This document shows, piece after piece, positions 16,485 to 25,757 of a stretch of DNA of 64,000 nt. Each line of letters begins with the position of its first letter. The first letter of the stretch is position 1. A program made the position numbers and the translations under genes. The notes under the pieces are model-generated. The model worked only from the letters and a program-made list of their open reading frames with translations, was not told where the DNA came from and made no database searches. This DNA is from Trichocoleus sp. FACHB-46. GTDB lineage: Bacteria; Cyanobacteriota; Cyanobacteriia; FACHB-46. Location: contig NZ_JACJOD010000006.1 of assembly GCF_014695385.1 (NCBI RefSeq), positions 744,001-808,000 of the forward strand, in the 5' to 3' direction.

Positions 16485-17090
16485 ATGGCAGAGTCATTGA
16501 GTCTTCGAACTGAAAAAAGTAATTCTGGTAGAAATTACCAACGGTTTAATTCTGACCTAGAAGCGACGCCCTTGGTGTCGGAGTTGCTGGATCGCCCCCC
16601 CGTGGCAGTGTCTCTGCCGATTCAGCCTTGGTCCGAATCAAGTTTGGCAGTGGCTCGCCCCTGGCAGGTACAGCTTGATTTGGAAAATTTAGCTTGCTTT
16701 GAAGTAGTCAACTATCAATTCCAGCATCAGGGAGTGATTTTTGACAACGCGATCGCCCTATGGCCTTCCAATCCCGCCTTTCCTCCCCGCTCTGGCACCA
16801 CTGTTTTAATGGGAGCACCCAAGACTGGTCTGATAGAAGCTAAATTTCTCCATCCGGTATCTTCTGTAAGTGGGTTTGTCACGAGTCCTCGCTGCACGGT
16901 CTTGTCAGCCTACGACCACAATGATCAACTGATTGCTGTGGCGGAACTAACAGAAGGTAATTTAGCGAATTCTAACTCTAGTCTTCCGGCAAACGCTGAA
17001 CTATTTTTGACTGCTAGTAATATTTATCGGGTTGTTTTCTCTACATTCGGCAGTCACCTGACTTTAGATGACATTAGTTTTAGCCGCTGA
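16485..17090 (+). CDS. Hypothetical beta-sandwich protein
   Basis: A 201-residue protein of unknown function. The ATG at 16485 has an AGAGG ribosome site 4 nt upstream; the frame also opens at a TTG 57 bp earlier with no such site. The second half shows a beta-rich pattern ending in TLDDISFSR. That ending, together with the preceding strands (YRVVFSTFG), recalls a carbohydrate-binding-like jelly roll found at the end of many cyanobacterial extracellular proteins. There is no clear signal peptide, which is odd for that fold. It precedes the caspase-WD40 gene by 850 bp on the same strand; no link is shown. Confidence 0.55.
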   Translation: MAESLSLRTEKSNSGRNYQRFNSDLEATPLVSELLDRPPVAVSLPIQPWSESSLAVARPWQVQLDLENLACFEVVNYQFQHQGVIFDNAIALWPSNPAFPPRSGTTVLMGAPKTGLIEAKFLHPVSSVSGFVTSPRCTVLSAYDHNDQLIAVAELTEGNLANSNSSLPANAELFLTASNIYRVVFSTFGSHLTLDDISFSR

Positions 17091-17941
17091 ATGGTAACGA
17101 AAGGCGTAGTTATCCGAAATAGTACCAACGAATATCAGAAAAAATTTAAGTTTTGTAAAAGAACTGACAGACATTTTATTCAATTGATAACTGTTTTAAC
17201 TCTAGTTTTGTGATTTTAATTCACATTCTGTGTGATTCAGATCCTTGACTGAAGACTACGCAGGAAAACTTCTCTGGTCTCAGCTTGATAGACTGCGATC
17301 GCTACAGTTTCTATTTTCAGTATTTCTACGGGAGCCGTTTTTGGGTGAGGTTTTCCTCTCCACGAAGCCACTAGTTTGCCTCCGTAGTTTCACTCTAATA
17401 ACCAAAACTACCTATCTTTTCTAGGCGCAATTCAAACTGTAAGAAATTAGGGATTTCAGAGGATTGTGCTCTCTCATTTTTGGCTGCCAGCTTTTTTGAG
17501 TCAGGCTTCCTCTTTAACTTTAAGTAGTCTGAACTAGGGGTTATCACCCCCTTTTACAAGAACTGTATATTCCGATATTTTGACAGTATTGAAATTTAAT
17601 AAACGTCTCAAGCTAGTTTTAAGATGAATGAAAAACTGGAAATCTTAACTAGAGAACTCTTAAGTTTTGACTATTTGGTAGTGTTGGTTTTTTAACTGTA
17701 AGCCCTGTCAGAAAAACAACATTTCATTCTCTCTATTCAGTCAGCAATGCGCAAGCTTGCAAAAAGATTCAACTGAATTTTAGTTGCTTTTAGTTTGTTC
17801 TAGTAGTTAAAAACTCGAGATTAAATTTACAGATTTCCTGCGAATTTATATTTCAATTTCGCTAAGAAACTGCCCATTAAGTTGGGGAAGTTAAGCCAGT
17901 TTCTTACCTTTGTATCAAGGTGTTGCCAGGAATAGTAGATC
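17091..17941. other. 851-bp AT-rich region before the caspase-WD40 gene
   Basis: No coding frame of useful length on either strand and almost no HIP1 sites. It contains several T-rich runs but no hairpin that I would call. A long 5' leader or distal regulatory region for the following 5.3-kb gene is possible. Confidence 0.4.
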
Positions 17942-20900
17942 ATGTCACGGGATGCCTTAGTTGTTGGAATTAATGCGTATCAATCCTTGCCCAGCCTTAA
18001 TGCTCCAGCCCGAGATGCTGAGGCGATCGCTCAACAATTGCAAACCTATGGTGAATTCCGAGTTACCCGCTTACCAGAGATAGTGGCGACTGATAATGCG
18101 GCTGGTACAGTACAGACCAGAGTGGGTCTCAAAACTCAAGTAACCCTGCGAGAGCTAGAAGCAGCCTTGATTCGGCTCTTTAAGCCAAAAGGAAACAATA
18201 TCCCTCATACGGCGCTGTTTTACTTTTCTGGACATGGACTACAAAAAGATGCAGGGATTCAGGAAGGTTACTTAGCTTTAAGTGATTCCCAACCAGACGT
18301 AGGATTCTACGGTTTGTCTCTCTTTTGGCTGCGGCGACTACTTCAAGAAAGCCCCGTGCGCCAGCGCATCATTTGGTTAGACTGCTGTCACAGCGGTGAA
18401 CTGTTCAATATGATGGAAGCTGATCCCGGTGCCCATGCGGGTACTGATCGCTTGTTTATGGCAGCTTCGAGAGAATATGAAACAGCCTATGAGTCGTTAA
18501 ATAGTGCCTACAGTGTATTTACACAGGCTGTCCTAAATGGCCTTGATCCTAAAAGCAATGAAAACGGAGTTGTTACCAATTATTCGCTAACTCATTGGGT
18601 GAGTAGTGCGCTAAAAACAGAAGTCCAACAGCCTCTGTTTGAAAACTCTGGTAGCGAAATTATTCTGACTCGTTGCACCCAGCCCCCCTCAACCGTGCTG
18701 AGTGTCAAGTCTCAAACAATCTGCCCCTACCGAGGACTGGAATTTTTTGATGAATCCCATGCAGAGTATTTCTTTGGTCGGGAAGATTTAACCGATCAAC
18801 TGATTGACAAGCTACGGCATGGCAAGTTTGTCGCCGTAGTGGGGGCATCAGGTAGTGGTAAATCATCTTTGCTACGAGCGGGCTTAATTCATGAACTCCG
18901 CAAGGGCAATAAGTTTTCAGGTAGCGATCGCTGGCAAATTAAGCTGATTACCCCTGGGGATCATCCGCTCCGTAGCCTGGCTCACGCATTTATCGATCCG
19001 CAAGCGACAGGCCTAGAGCGGGCCGAACAGTTGCGCCGCGCTGAAGCATTTCTCAAAGATGGTGGTTCTGGTTTAGCTCAATTAGCTCAAGCAAGTGCGA
19101 TCGCCAGTCAAAAGACCACAGATGGGCAGAGCACTGCGGGATCGCGCTTAGTGCTGGTGATTGACCAATTTGAGGAAGTCTTTACCCTCTGTCAGGGACA
19201 GCAATCCGAACAAGAACGTTACCGATTTTTCAACTGTCTAGTCGGGGCATTACAGGAAGCGGGCCATTACCTCAGCATTGTGATCGGCTTAAGGGCCGAC
19301 TTTTTTGGCAAATGCTCGCTCTACAACCAACTCGCTCAAAAGATTGAACAAAATTTAGTGACCGTCACACCACTGACCTACGAGCAAATCAAGGCTACGA
19401 TTGTGCGTCCAGCCCAGAGAGTAGGGCTAGTTTGCGAACCTAACTTGATTTACACCATGTTGCTGGATGTGGTAGGCGCGCCGGGGGAGTTGCCGCTGCT
19501 TCAATATACGCTGCTAGAACTTTGGGAGCGGCGGCAGGAAAGCGAAAACGGAGAGCCACCTCGCTTGACCCTGAACGCCTACACCGAGTTAGGGGGCGTG
19601 CGAGGCACCTTACAAAAGCGAGCGACAGAAATCTTCTACAGTTTGGCTTCGGAAGAGCAGCGGGTAGCTCAGCGGATTTTTCTGGCTCTCACGCAATTGG
19701 GAGAAGGCACAGAAGATACCCGCCGCCGCATTCTAAAAGCAGAATTGGTCAGTCGCCGCTTTCCAGCTGCTTTAGTGGAAAAGGTTTTAGAGAAGTTAGT
19801 AGTTGCCAAGCTGGTCGTGACGAATCAAGTCCCTGCTAGTAGCTCTCGCGCTGATGAAACTGACACACCCGTAACGACGCTTCAGCCACCTATCTCGACT
19901 GCTCTACACTTTGCCCAAGCGAATCAAGACTTGTCTGGTTCGGTTTGGACTTGGAACTCAAGCACGTCGGCTAGTTCTATCAAGTCATCCTATGGCTTAG
20001 GAACTGGGAGAACGAATTTACCTTTGGATCTGGATTTGACCTCAGCTAACGCTTGGTCATCACCCGGTAGCTTGCTCCCCGCTCTCTATTATGAGACGGT
20101 CGATGTGGCTCACGAGGCGTTGATTCGTAATTGGTCTTTGTTGCGGAGCTGGCTCGACGAAAACCGCGAAATGCTGCGGCGACAGCGACGCATTGAACAG
20201 GCAACACGAGAATGGCAACGTGCTGAACAACCTCTAGAAGCAGAATATCTCCTTCGAGGCGGTCGTTTAGTTGATGCGGAAGACTTTTTACAGAATTATC
20301 CAGATGAGCTTTCAGCTTTGGCTCAGCAGTATGTAGCAGTCAGCCAAGAGGAGAGCCGCAAGGCCCACAAGGAGTCCAGGGTGCTGCAAATTGCCGTTCC
20401 CTGTGCATTGTTGGTAGCGTTAACGGTTTCGTTTAACCAATACCGCACTGCTGTGAGTAATCAAGCGGAGAAAGACTACCAAATCCAGGTGGCAACATCG
20501 CGGCAGCGAGCCGCGATCGCCCAAACTGTTTTGCAAGAATCAGGCGGAGATCCGACTACGGCACTGCTGATTAGCCGCTTAGCTGCGGAAGCAGGAAAAC
20601 CCACCTATGAGGCGGAAGCAAGCTTAAGAGCAGCTTTGCAAAAACTGCAATTGCAGGTTGAACTAAGAGGCCATCAAGGTGCTGTGCATCAAGTTGCCTT
20701 TAGCCCTAGCCAAAACCGACTTGCCACGGCAGGCGCAGACGGAACAATTCGCATTTGGTCCTTGCAATCTCAAACCACCGAACGAGTGCTGCAATGGGAT
20801 GCCCCAACTCCTGCTCGTTCCAAACAAGCTAAGCAGACTGAAGCTGCACCAGCTTCTCCCCCGTCAGCGATTACAGCGCTCGCTTTTAGTCCAGATGGCA

Positions 20901-23293
20901 AACAATTAGCAGCGATCGCTAAGGGAACTCGACAAGTCAAGATTTGGGCTGTTGAGTCTGGGGCTCCGGTTTTTCAGCTAGCGGGCTTTACGGGAGAAGC
21001 AGTCCAAATTGCCTTTAGCCCTCAAGGGCAATGGTTTGCGGCAGCGAGCGCTGATCACACGGTGCGAATTTGGCAACTAAAAACTGGGCAACTACAAGCC
21101 CAAGCAAGCCATCAAGGCCCGATTAACAGCATCCAGTTTAGTCTGAATGGGCGATCGCTCTTGACGGCCAGTACCGATGGTAAAGCTCGAATCTGGCAAG
21201 TTGCAACTGGGCGGATTCAGCAGGTGTTACAGCATCCAGGATCTGTAAACCAAGCTACCTTTAGTCGCAGTGGTCAATGGATTGCCACTGCCTGTGATGA
21301 TGGTCAAGCTCGCCTGTGGAATGCCCAAACTGGAAAACTTCAACAGCTTTTCTCTCATGCAGGTGAAACTACACGAAGCTTAGATCACGAAAATCCATCG
21401 CTAGGAAAGCCTTTGGTTAACCCGACTTCGGGGGCTACAGGTCAAAGCGATCGCTTGCTATATCACCGCTCCAAATTGCCCCATCAAACTAAGTCGGCTC
21501 CTATCATTCAGGTGATTTTCAGTCCAGACGAGAAGTTGATTGCTACGGCTGATCCCAGCCAGCGAGTCCGACTGTGGAGTCTGCGCTCTGGACAATTGTG
21601 GACGCAATTGAGCACTCCCAGAGATTTACCCACCATGATTCGCTACGCAGGACCAGAACCCATTGCCTTTAGTCCTGATGGAGATTACATCCTCACGACC
21701 ACCCGCAATCAGGTCGGCGATCGCAGCACAGCCTATACTGCTCACCTATGGGAGGTCTATACCGGACGCGAAGTGAGTGTGTTACGGGGGCATCAAGGCG
21801 CGATCGAGGCGGCTCAGTTTAGCCCCGACGGTGCCTATATTGCGACTGCGAGCGATGATAGCGTGGTGCGCTTGTGGGCCACGCAACCCGGTGGTGAACT
21901 CCCAACCTTGGCTATGGCAAAAGCGCCGATTCAATGGGCTACGTTTTTGCAACCTACTGGGTCGCGATCGCTCAAAAACAGCGCTTTGACGGCTCAATCA
22001 GCCCCAAAGGGGTTAGAAGTACTGCTATCCCTGCCTTCACGCTTAAATTCTCGCTTCACAAAAGCGGCTTTTTCAGCCAATTCCTCGTCTCCCTCGGATA
22101 GTACGGCTTCCAGTCCTGCATCGGTCGCTTCCAATCTACTGAGCCGCATGGTGACTGCTACTGCCGCTGGCAATCTGCAAGCTTGGCATCTCTCTGGGAA
22201 CCCAGTCACGGAGAACTTTTCTCAATCAAAGGCTGGTGGGCGGTTTGGGGTGTCAATCACTCAACAAGCAACTGAGGTCGATCTACAGTCAGTTGAGGCT
22301 ATGTTGAGCCACTCATCCAGTGGCAATCTCAGTGGTGTTGCCCTGAGTCCAGATGGTGCAACGCTAGCAGTCGCCAAGACTGATGGCTCGATGGAGATTT
22401 TGCAACTACAGGATGAGCAGAAGCCGAAATTGTTGCGACGATTGCAAAATATACGCGACGTTAAGGCGAAAGCGGTGACCAAGCCCGCGATCGCTACGCC
22501 GGTTGTTGTCCGCCAACTGAGTTTTAGCCCGGATGGCCAGAAACTACTAGGGCTAGGAGACGACTTGACGGTACGGCTTTGGCATGTAGCTTCAGGGCAA
22601 CCGTTACAGAGTTTGCACGGGCATCATGCCACAATTGAGCAGGCACACTTTAGCCCCAACAATCAGCAGGTGATCACAGCCAGTTGGGATCGAACCGCTC
22701 GGATTTGGGATGTGGCATCCGGGAAGTTAGTCCGCTTACTAGCGCATCAGGATGTCGTGAGCAGCGCCTTTTTTAGCCCAGACAGTCAACTTGTGGTAAC
22801 TGCAAGCTGGGATGGTGCCGCTAGAGTATTTGACCCAACGACCGGGGGGTTGCGGGTGGTCTTGGCTGGTCATCGGGGGCCTGTGCTGGATGCTGAGTTT
22901 AGTCCAAATGGGCGATCGCTGGTGACGGCTAGCGCAGATGGTACAGCTCGTCTCTGGGATGCCCAAACAGGTACCGAACAAGCGCAATTGCGGCCTTCTA
23001 GCCCTAGCCATGAATCGAATCGGGTACGCCGAGCTTTCTTTAGCCCTGATGGTCAATACATCGCCACTCTGGGTGACGATGGCAAAGTGCGTCTTTGGGC
23101 TGCGACTTGGGAGGTTCTGCTCAAGTTGGCCCGCGATCGCACCTTACGACAATTGACGACCGAAGAATGCATCCGCTACCTGCGCCTTGCGCCTAATGAT
23201 TGCCCAGCGTTACCCGCTCAAGGGGCAGAGGCTCAAGATGCTAAGGAGTCCTCTGTAATGGAGGCGATCGCAGTTCAGCAGCCTACAAATTAA
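17942..23293 (+). CDS. Caspase-like protease / STAND NTPase / WD40 fusion protein
   Basis: A 1783-residue multidomain protein. Residues 1-250 are a C14 caspase-like (orthocaspase) domain with the dyad H98 (FSGHGL) and C149 (DCCHSG). A linker motif CPYRGLEFF leads to a STAND-type ATPase: FFGRE, Walker A GASGSGKSS near 300 and Walker B VLVIDQFEEVF near 405. Next come a conserved VAHEALIRNWSLL region, a hydrophobic segment near 820 that may be a membrane span, and about 15 recognisable WD40 blades (905-1745). Blade 9 is degenerate and replaced by a Ser-rich stretch. By analogy with STAND proteins, WD40 sensing would drive nucleotide-dependent oligomerisation and protease activation, as in programmed cell death or phage defence; this is inference. 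Both caspase residues are intact. It appears to be a single-gene unit. Confidence 0.93.
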   Translation: MSRDALVVGINAYQSLPSLNAPARDAEAIAQQLQTYGEFRVTRLPEIVATDNAAGTVQTRVGLKTQVTLRELEAALIRLFKPKGNNIPHTALFYFSGHGLQKDAGIQEGYLALSDSQPDVGFYGLSLFWLRRLLQESPVRQRIIWLDCCHSGELFNMMEADPGAHAGTDRLFMAASREYETAYESLNSAYSVFTQAVLNGLDPKSNENGVVTNYSLTHWVSSALKTEVQQPLFENSGSEIILTRCTQPPSTVLSVKSQTICPYRGLEFFDESHAEYFFGREDLTDQLIDKLRHGKFVAVVGASGSGKSSLLRAGLIHELRKGNKFSGSDRWQIKLITPGDHPLRSLAHAFIDPQATGLERAEQLRRAEAFLKDGGSGLAQLAQASAIASQKTTDGQSTAGSRLVLVIDQFEEVFTLCQGQQSEQERYRFFNCLVGALQEAGHYLSIVIGLRADFFGKCSLYNQLAQKIEQNLVTVTPLTYEQIKATIVRPAQRVGLVCEPNLIYTMLLDVVGAPGELPLLQYTLLELWERRQESENGEPPRLTLNAYTELGGVRGTLQKRATEIFYSLASEEQRVAQRIFLALTQLGEGTEDTRRRILKAELVSRRFPAALVEKVLEKLVVAKLVVTNQVPASSSRADETDTPVTTLQPPISTALHFAQANQDLSGSVWTWNSSTSASSIKSSYGLGTGRTNLPLDLDLTSANAWSSPGSLLPALYYETVDVAHEALIRNWSLLRSWLDENREMLRRQRRIEQATREWQRAEQPLEAEYLLRGGRLVDAEDFLQNYPDELSALAQQYVAVSQEESRKAHKESRVLQIAVPCALLVALTVSFNQYRTAVSNQAEKDYQIQVATSRQRAAIAQTVLQESGGDPTTALLISRLAAEAGKPTYEAEASLRAALQKLQLQVELRGHQGAVHQVAFSPSQNRLATAGADGTIRIWSLQSQTTERVLQWDAPTPARSKQAKQTEAAPASPPSAITALAFSPDGKQLAAIAKGTRQVKIWAVESGAPVFQLAGFTGEAVQIAFSPQGQWFAAASADHTVRIWQLKTGQLQAQASHQGPINSIQFSLNGRSLLTASTDGKARIWQVATGRIQQVLQHPGSVNQATFSRSGQWIATACDDGQARLWNAQTGKLQQLFSHAGETTRSLDHENPSLGKPLVNPTSGATGQSDRLLYHRSKLPHQTKSAPIIQVIFSPDEKLIATADPSQRVRLWSLRSGQLWTQLSTPRDLPTMIRYAGPEPIAFSPDGDYILTTTRNQVGDRSTAYTAHLWEVYTGREVSVLRGHQGAIEAAQFSPDGAYIATASDDSVVRLWATQPGGELPTLAMAKAPIQWATFLQPTGSRSLKNSALTAQSAPKGLEVLLSLPSRLNSRFTKAAFSANSSSPSDSTASSPASVASNLLSRMVTATAAGNLQAWHLSGNPVTENFSQSKAGGRFGVSITQQATEVDLQSVEAMLSHSSSGNLSGVALSPDGATLAVAKTDGSMEILQLQDEQKPKLLRRLQNIRDVKAKAVTKPAIATPVVVRQLSFSPDGQKLLGLGDDLTVRLWHVASGQPLQSLHGHHATIEQAHFSPNNQQVITASWDRTARIWDVASGKLVRLLAHQDVVSSAFFSPDSQLVVTASWDGAARVFDPTTGGLRVVLAGHRGPVLDAEFSPNGRSLVTASADGTARLWDAQTGTEQAQLRPSSPSHESNRVRRAFFSPDGQYIATLGDDGKVRLWAATWEVLLKLARDRTLRQLTTEECIRYLRLAPNDCPALPAQGAEAQDAKESSVMEAIAVQQPTN

Positions 23294-23478
23294 ATTGGGT
23301 GTTTCACTTACTATTAAGGCTCAGGCATTCCAGTAGCAAATTGAGTATCCTAGTAGTAAAAATTAGGATCACAATAGATCTGAATTTTTGATTTAATTTG
23401 AAGTTTGAATGCCTCAATCGTGGATTGATCAAACTTCATGCTTCAATTTTGCGTATGGCGGGTAGATAGGTAGGGAAC

Positions 23479-24288
23479 GTGGCACAGGCTTCATCTCGGC
23501 GGCGGCAACTCATCAACGAAGTGCAGGCATCTCTGCCAGAGTTTCCAGTTGCAGCATTGAAGCAACTGTTCTGGCTAAGTTCTGGAGATCAAGGGTCTAG
23601 AACTTGGTTCTGGGGCATGGCAGTCATGACAGTGCTGCTAATTTGGCACTGGAAGCTACTGTTTGCTCTGGGGATCGGTATTCTGATTCTGTTGCTGACT
23701 CATTCATTGCAGGCAGGAACCTGGCAGATCCCTTGGGCAGACTTGCGCCGCCACTTAAAAGGAACTAAGCAGCGCTTTGGCTTAGCAGTAGCCAGTGGAG
23801 CGATCGCAGCCCTCAGTACCTATATTTCCCTGGTAATTTGGAGTGAGGCTGAGAGCTTTTGGAGCGCTACAGGAGCTATTCTTCAGGGTTTTGGCACATT
23901 AGCTGTGCTCGTCCTATTCATTGGGCATCTTTTGGAGCATCAGGATGAACAGCCGACCGCCCGTTTTGATCAACTCGTGCGCGATTTAACGCATGCGGAT
24001 GCCTTAAAGCGCCTGATTGCCGTCCATCAGCTCACTCAAGCCGTGACTGTTCCAACTGCCGATCGTGGTCAGCGGCGCTCAGTGGTGGATTATCTTCGGT
24101 TGCTGCTGACCCAAGAGTCAGAACCCGTAGTTCGTAACGCTGTGCTTCAAAGTCTACAATCTTTAGAAAAGGCCCATCGAATCACCCAAGCTCAACTGCC
24201 TCCGGCTTCTGCGCCAGTGGTGAAGTATACAGCAACGCGAGTGCGGCGGCCTGTGGCTACAGTACCCCTGGCTAAAGTAAAGTTGTAG
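23479..24288 (+). CDS. Hypothetical membrane protein with HEAT-like C-terminus
   Basis: A 269-residue protein starting with GTG. It has hydrophobic spans at about 49-80, 100-120 and 130-155. The C-terminal cytoplasmic part (about 165-260) has helical pairs such as ALKRLIAVHQLTQAV and EPVVRNAVLQSLQSLEKA that look like HEAT/ARM repeats. I do not recognise a named family. It follows the caspase-WD40 gene by 185 bp on the same strand and could be its partner, but no shared transcript is evident. Confidence 0.65.
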   Translation: MAQASSRRRQLINEVQASLPEFPVAALKQLFWLSSGDQGSRTWFWGMAVMTVLLIWHWKLLFALGIGILILLLTHSLQAGTWQIPWADLRRHLKGTKQRFGLAVASGAIAALSTYISLVIWSEAESFWSATGAILQGFGTLAVLVLFIGHLLEHQDEQPTARFDQLVRDLTHADALKRLIAVHQLTQAVTVPTADRGQRRSVVDYLRLLLTQESEPVVRNAVLQSLQSLEKAHRITQAQLPPASAPVVKYTATRVRRPVATVPLAKVKL

Positions 24289-24539
24289 TGAGTTTGTGTT
24301 AGCTCAGATTTAACTTATAATAGAGAAGGAAAATAGTAAGCCAATCTCAGTACTGGCTATTCACCCATCCCTTGGCTCACAGATTTGACGATCGCGATCG
24401 CCAATTTTGATTTGGGGTGTTAGATTCGAATAGAATTACTCCGCCTCTTGACAGCGATTGCACATTGAGTACTTGAGGTCGTGAGTAAGCTCAACGAGGG
24501 ATAGCTGAGTGAGCATCAGATAGGTTAAGGGCATTAAGT

Positions 24540-25001
24540 ATGCAAAATGAAGTGACAGTCTCGAAACCCATCCGCTCCCTAGACGATGCCTTAAACCGTT
24601 GCCAGGTTTTGGGGATGCGTCTGAGTCGTCAGCGTCGGTTCATTTTGGAGTTGCTGTGGCAAGCTCATGAGCACTTGTCAGCCAGAGAAATTTATGACCG
24701 CCTGAATCGTCAGGGTAAGGCGATCGGCCATACCTCGGTGTACCAAAATCTAGAAGCTCTCTCCGCGCAAGGCATTATTGAATGTATTGAGCGATCGGAC
24801 GGCCGTCTCTACGGCAATATCAGCGATTCTCACAGCCATGTAAATTGCCTTGACACGAACCAGATTTTAGATATTCATATTGAATTGCCGGAAGACATTA
24901 TTCGGCAGATTGAAGCGCAAGTCGGAGTCAAAATCACCGATTATCGGATTGACTTTTTTGGCTACCGGGGCGCTGAAGTGGCAGCAACGCAAGCGTCGTA
25001 A
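24540..25001 (+). CDS. Fur-family transcriptional regulator (FurC/PerR-like)
   Basis: Metal-responsive repressor of the Fur superfamily, 153 residues. The winged helix is visible at about 20-85: RLSRQRRFILELLW, then LSAREIYDRL and HTSVYQNLEAL as recognition helix. The dimerisation part has DSHSHVNCLDTNQILDI instead of the usual His-rich HHH..C..C arrangement, and neither of the paired CxxC motifs that bind structural zinc in Fur/PerR is present. From memory this resembles FurC, the PerR-type peroxide regulator of Anabaena; the assignment is tentative. It stands alone, so its targets are not shown by context. Confidence 0.85.
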   Translation: MQNEVTVSKPIRSLDDALNRCQVLGMRLSRQRRFILELLWQAHEHLSAREIYDRLNRQGKAIGHTSVYQNLEALSAQGIIECIERSDGRLYGNISDSHSHVNCLDTNQILDIHIELPEDIIRQIEAQVGVKITDYRIDFFGYRGAEVAATQAS

Positions 25002-25757
25002 GCCTAGCAATCTTTTAGAAGTGCTGCAATTCAGCCCTTCGTCCAATCGAAGTCATTTTATTGCTGGATGAGTCACTACACTTTGGTAGGTTTGGCTTCA
25101 TTTCCGAGTAGCTATGCGATCGCTATGTTTTATTTAGGGATCACTCAAGCGCTTAGTTCCGAAGGTTTCAACAGAGTAGTTGGCGATCGCTCAGCCACAA
25201 CTGTGACCCTACCACGGCAGGAAGCTGGATCGTCCTAGCTAAGTTTGTCTTAGCCACTGTTGAGTAATCAGTGCGCCTCTCACAACCTACTCGGATGGCT
25301 ATAGATAAATTAATGATTCGATTTTGGTCACTGTGAGTTTGCAGTGCTTAAAGTTAGAGTTGATAAAGCCTGTTGGATGACCTTCCTACAGCTCGCTCAC
25401 CTTCAGGGCAGGAAAGCGCTAAAGTTCGTGTATCGTAATATTTCTATGGCTTGTTAGAGTTTTGACTGCAATGATCCGGATACCTGCTATACAACTAGGG
25501 TATTGGATTAGGCCAGTCTTGACCGTCATTCTCCGCTCCTCACCAGCACTCTATCCTCGCCCCAGGCACCAATTGCACCTCTAGCAATCGTTAATGTTTA
25601 CTTTGCAAACGTTAACTCTCCAATTTCGGTCGGGCTAACTAAGCTGTACCTGTGAGTAGGGCTGCAAGTCTTTCTGACAGACACAACTCCTTTAAATTTG
25701 GGGAGAGGTCGATGGGTGCCATATGGGTTTCTCTAGGTAATCGCAACAGCCGCAATT
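25002..25757. other. 756-bp intergenic region
   Basis: Between the Fur-type gene and the TPR-like gene. Short open frames here (for example 25652-25837) lack coding character and run into the next gene in another frame. No tRNA, array or clear hairpin seen. Confidence 0.4.
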
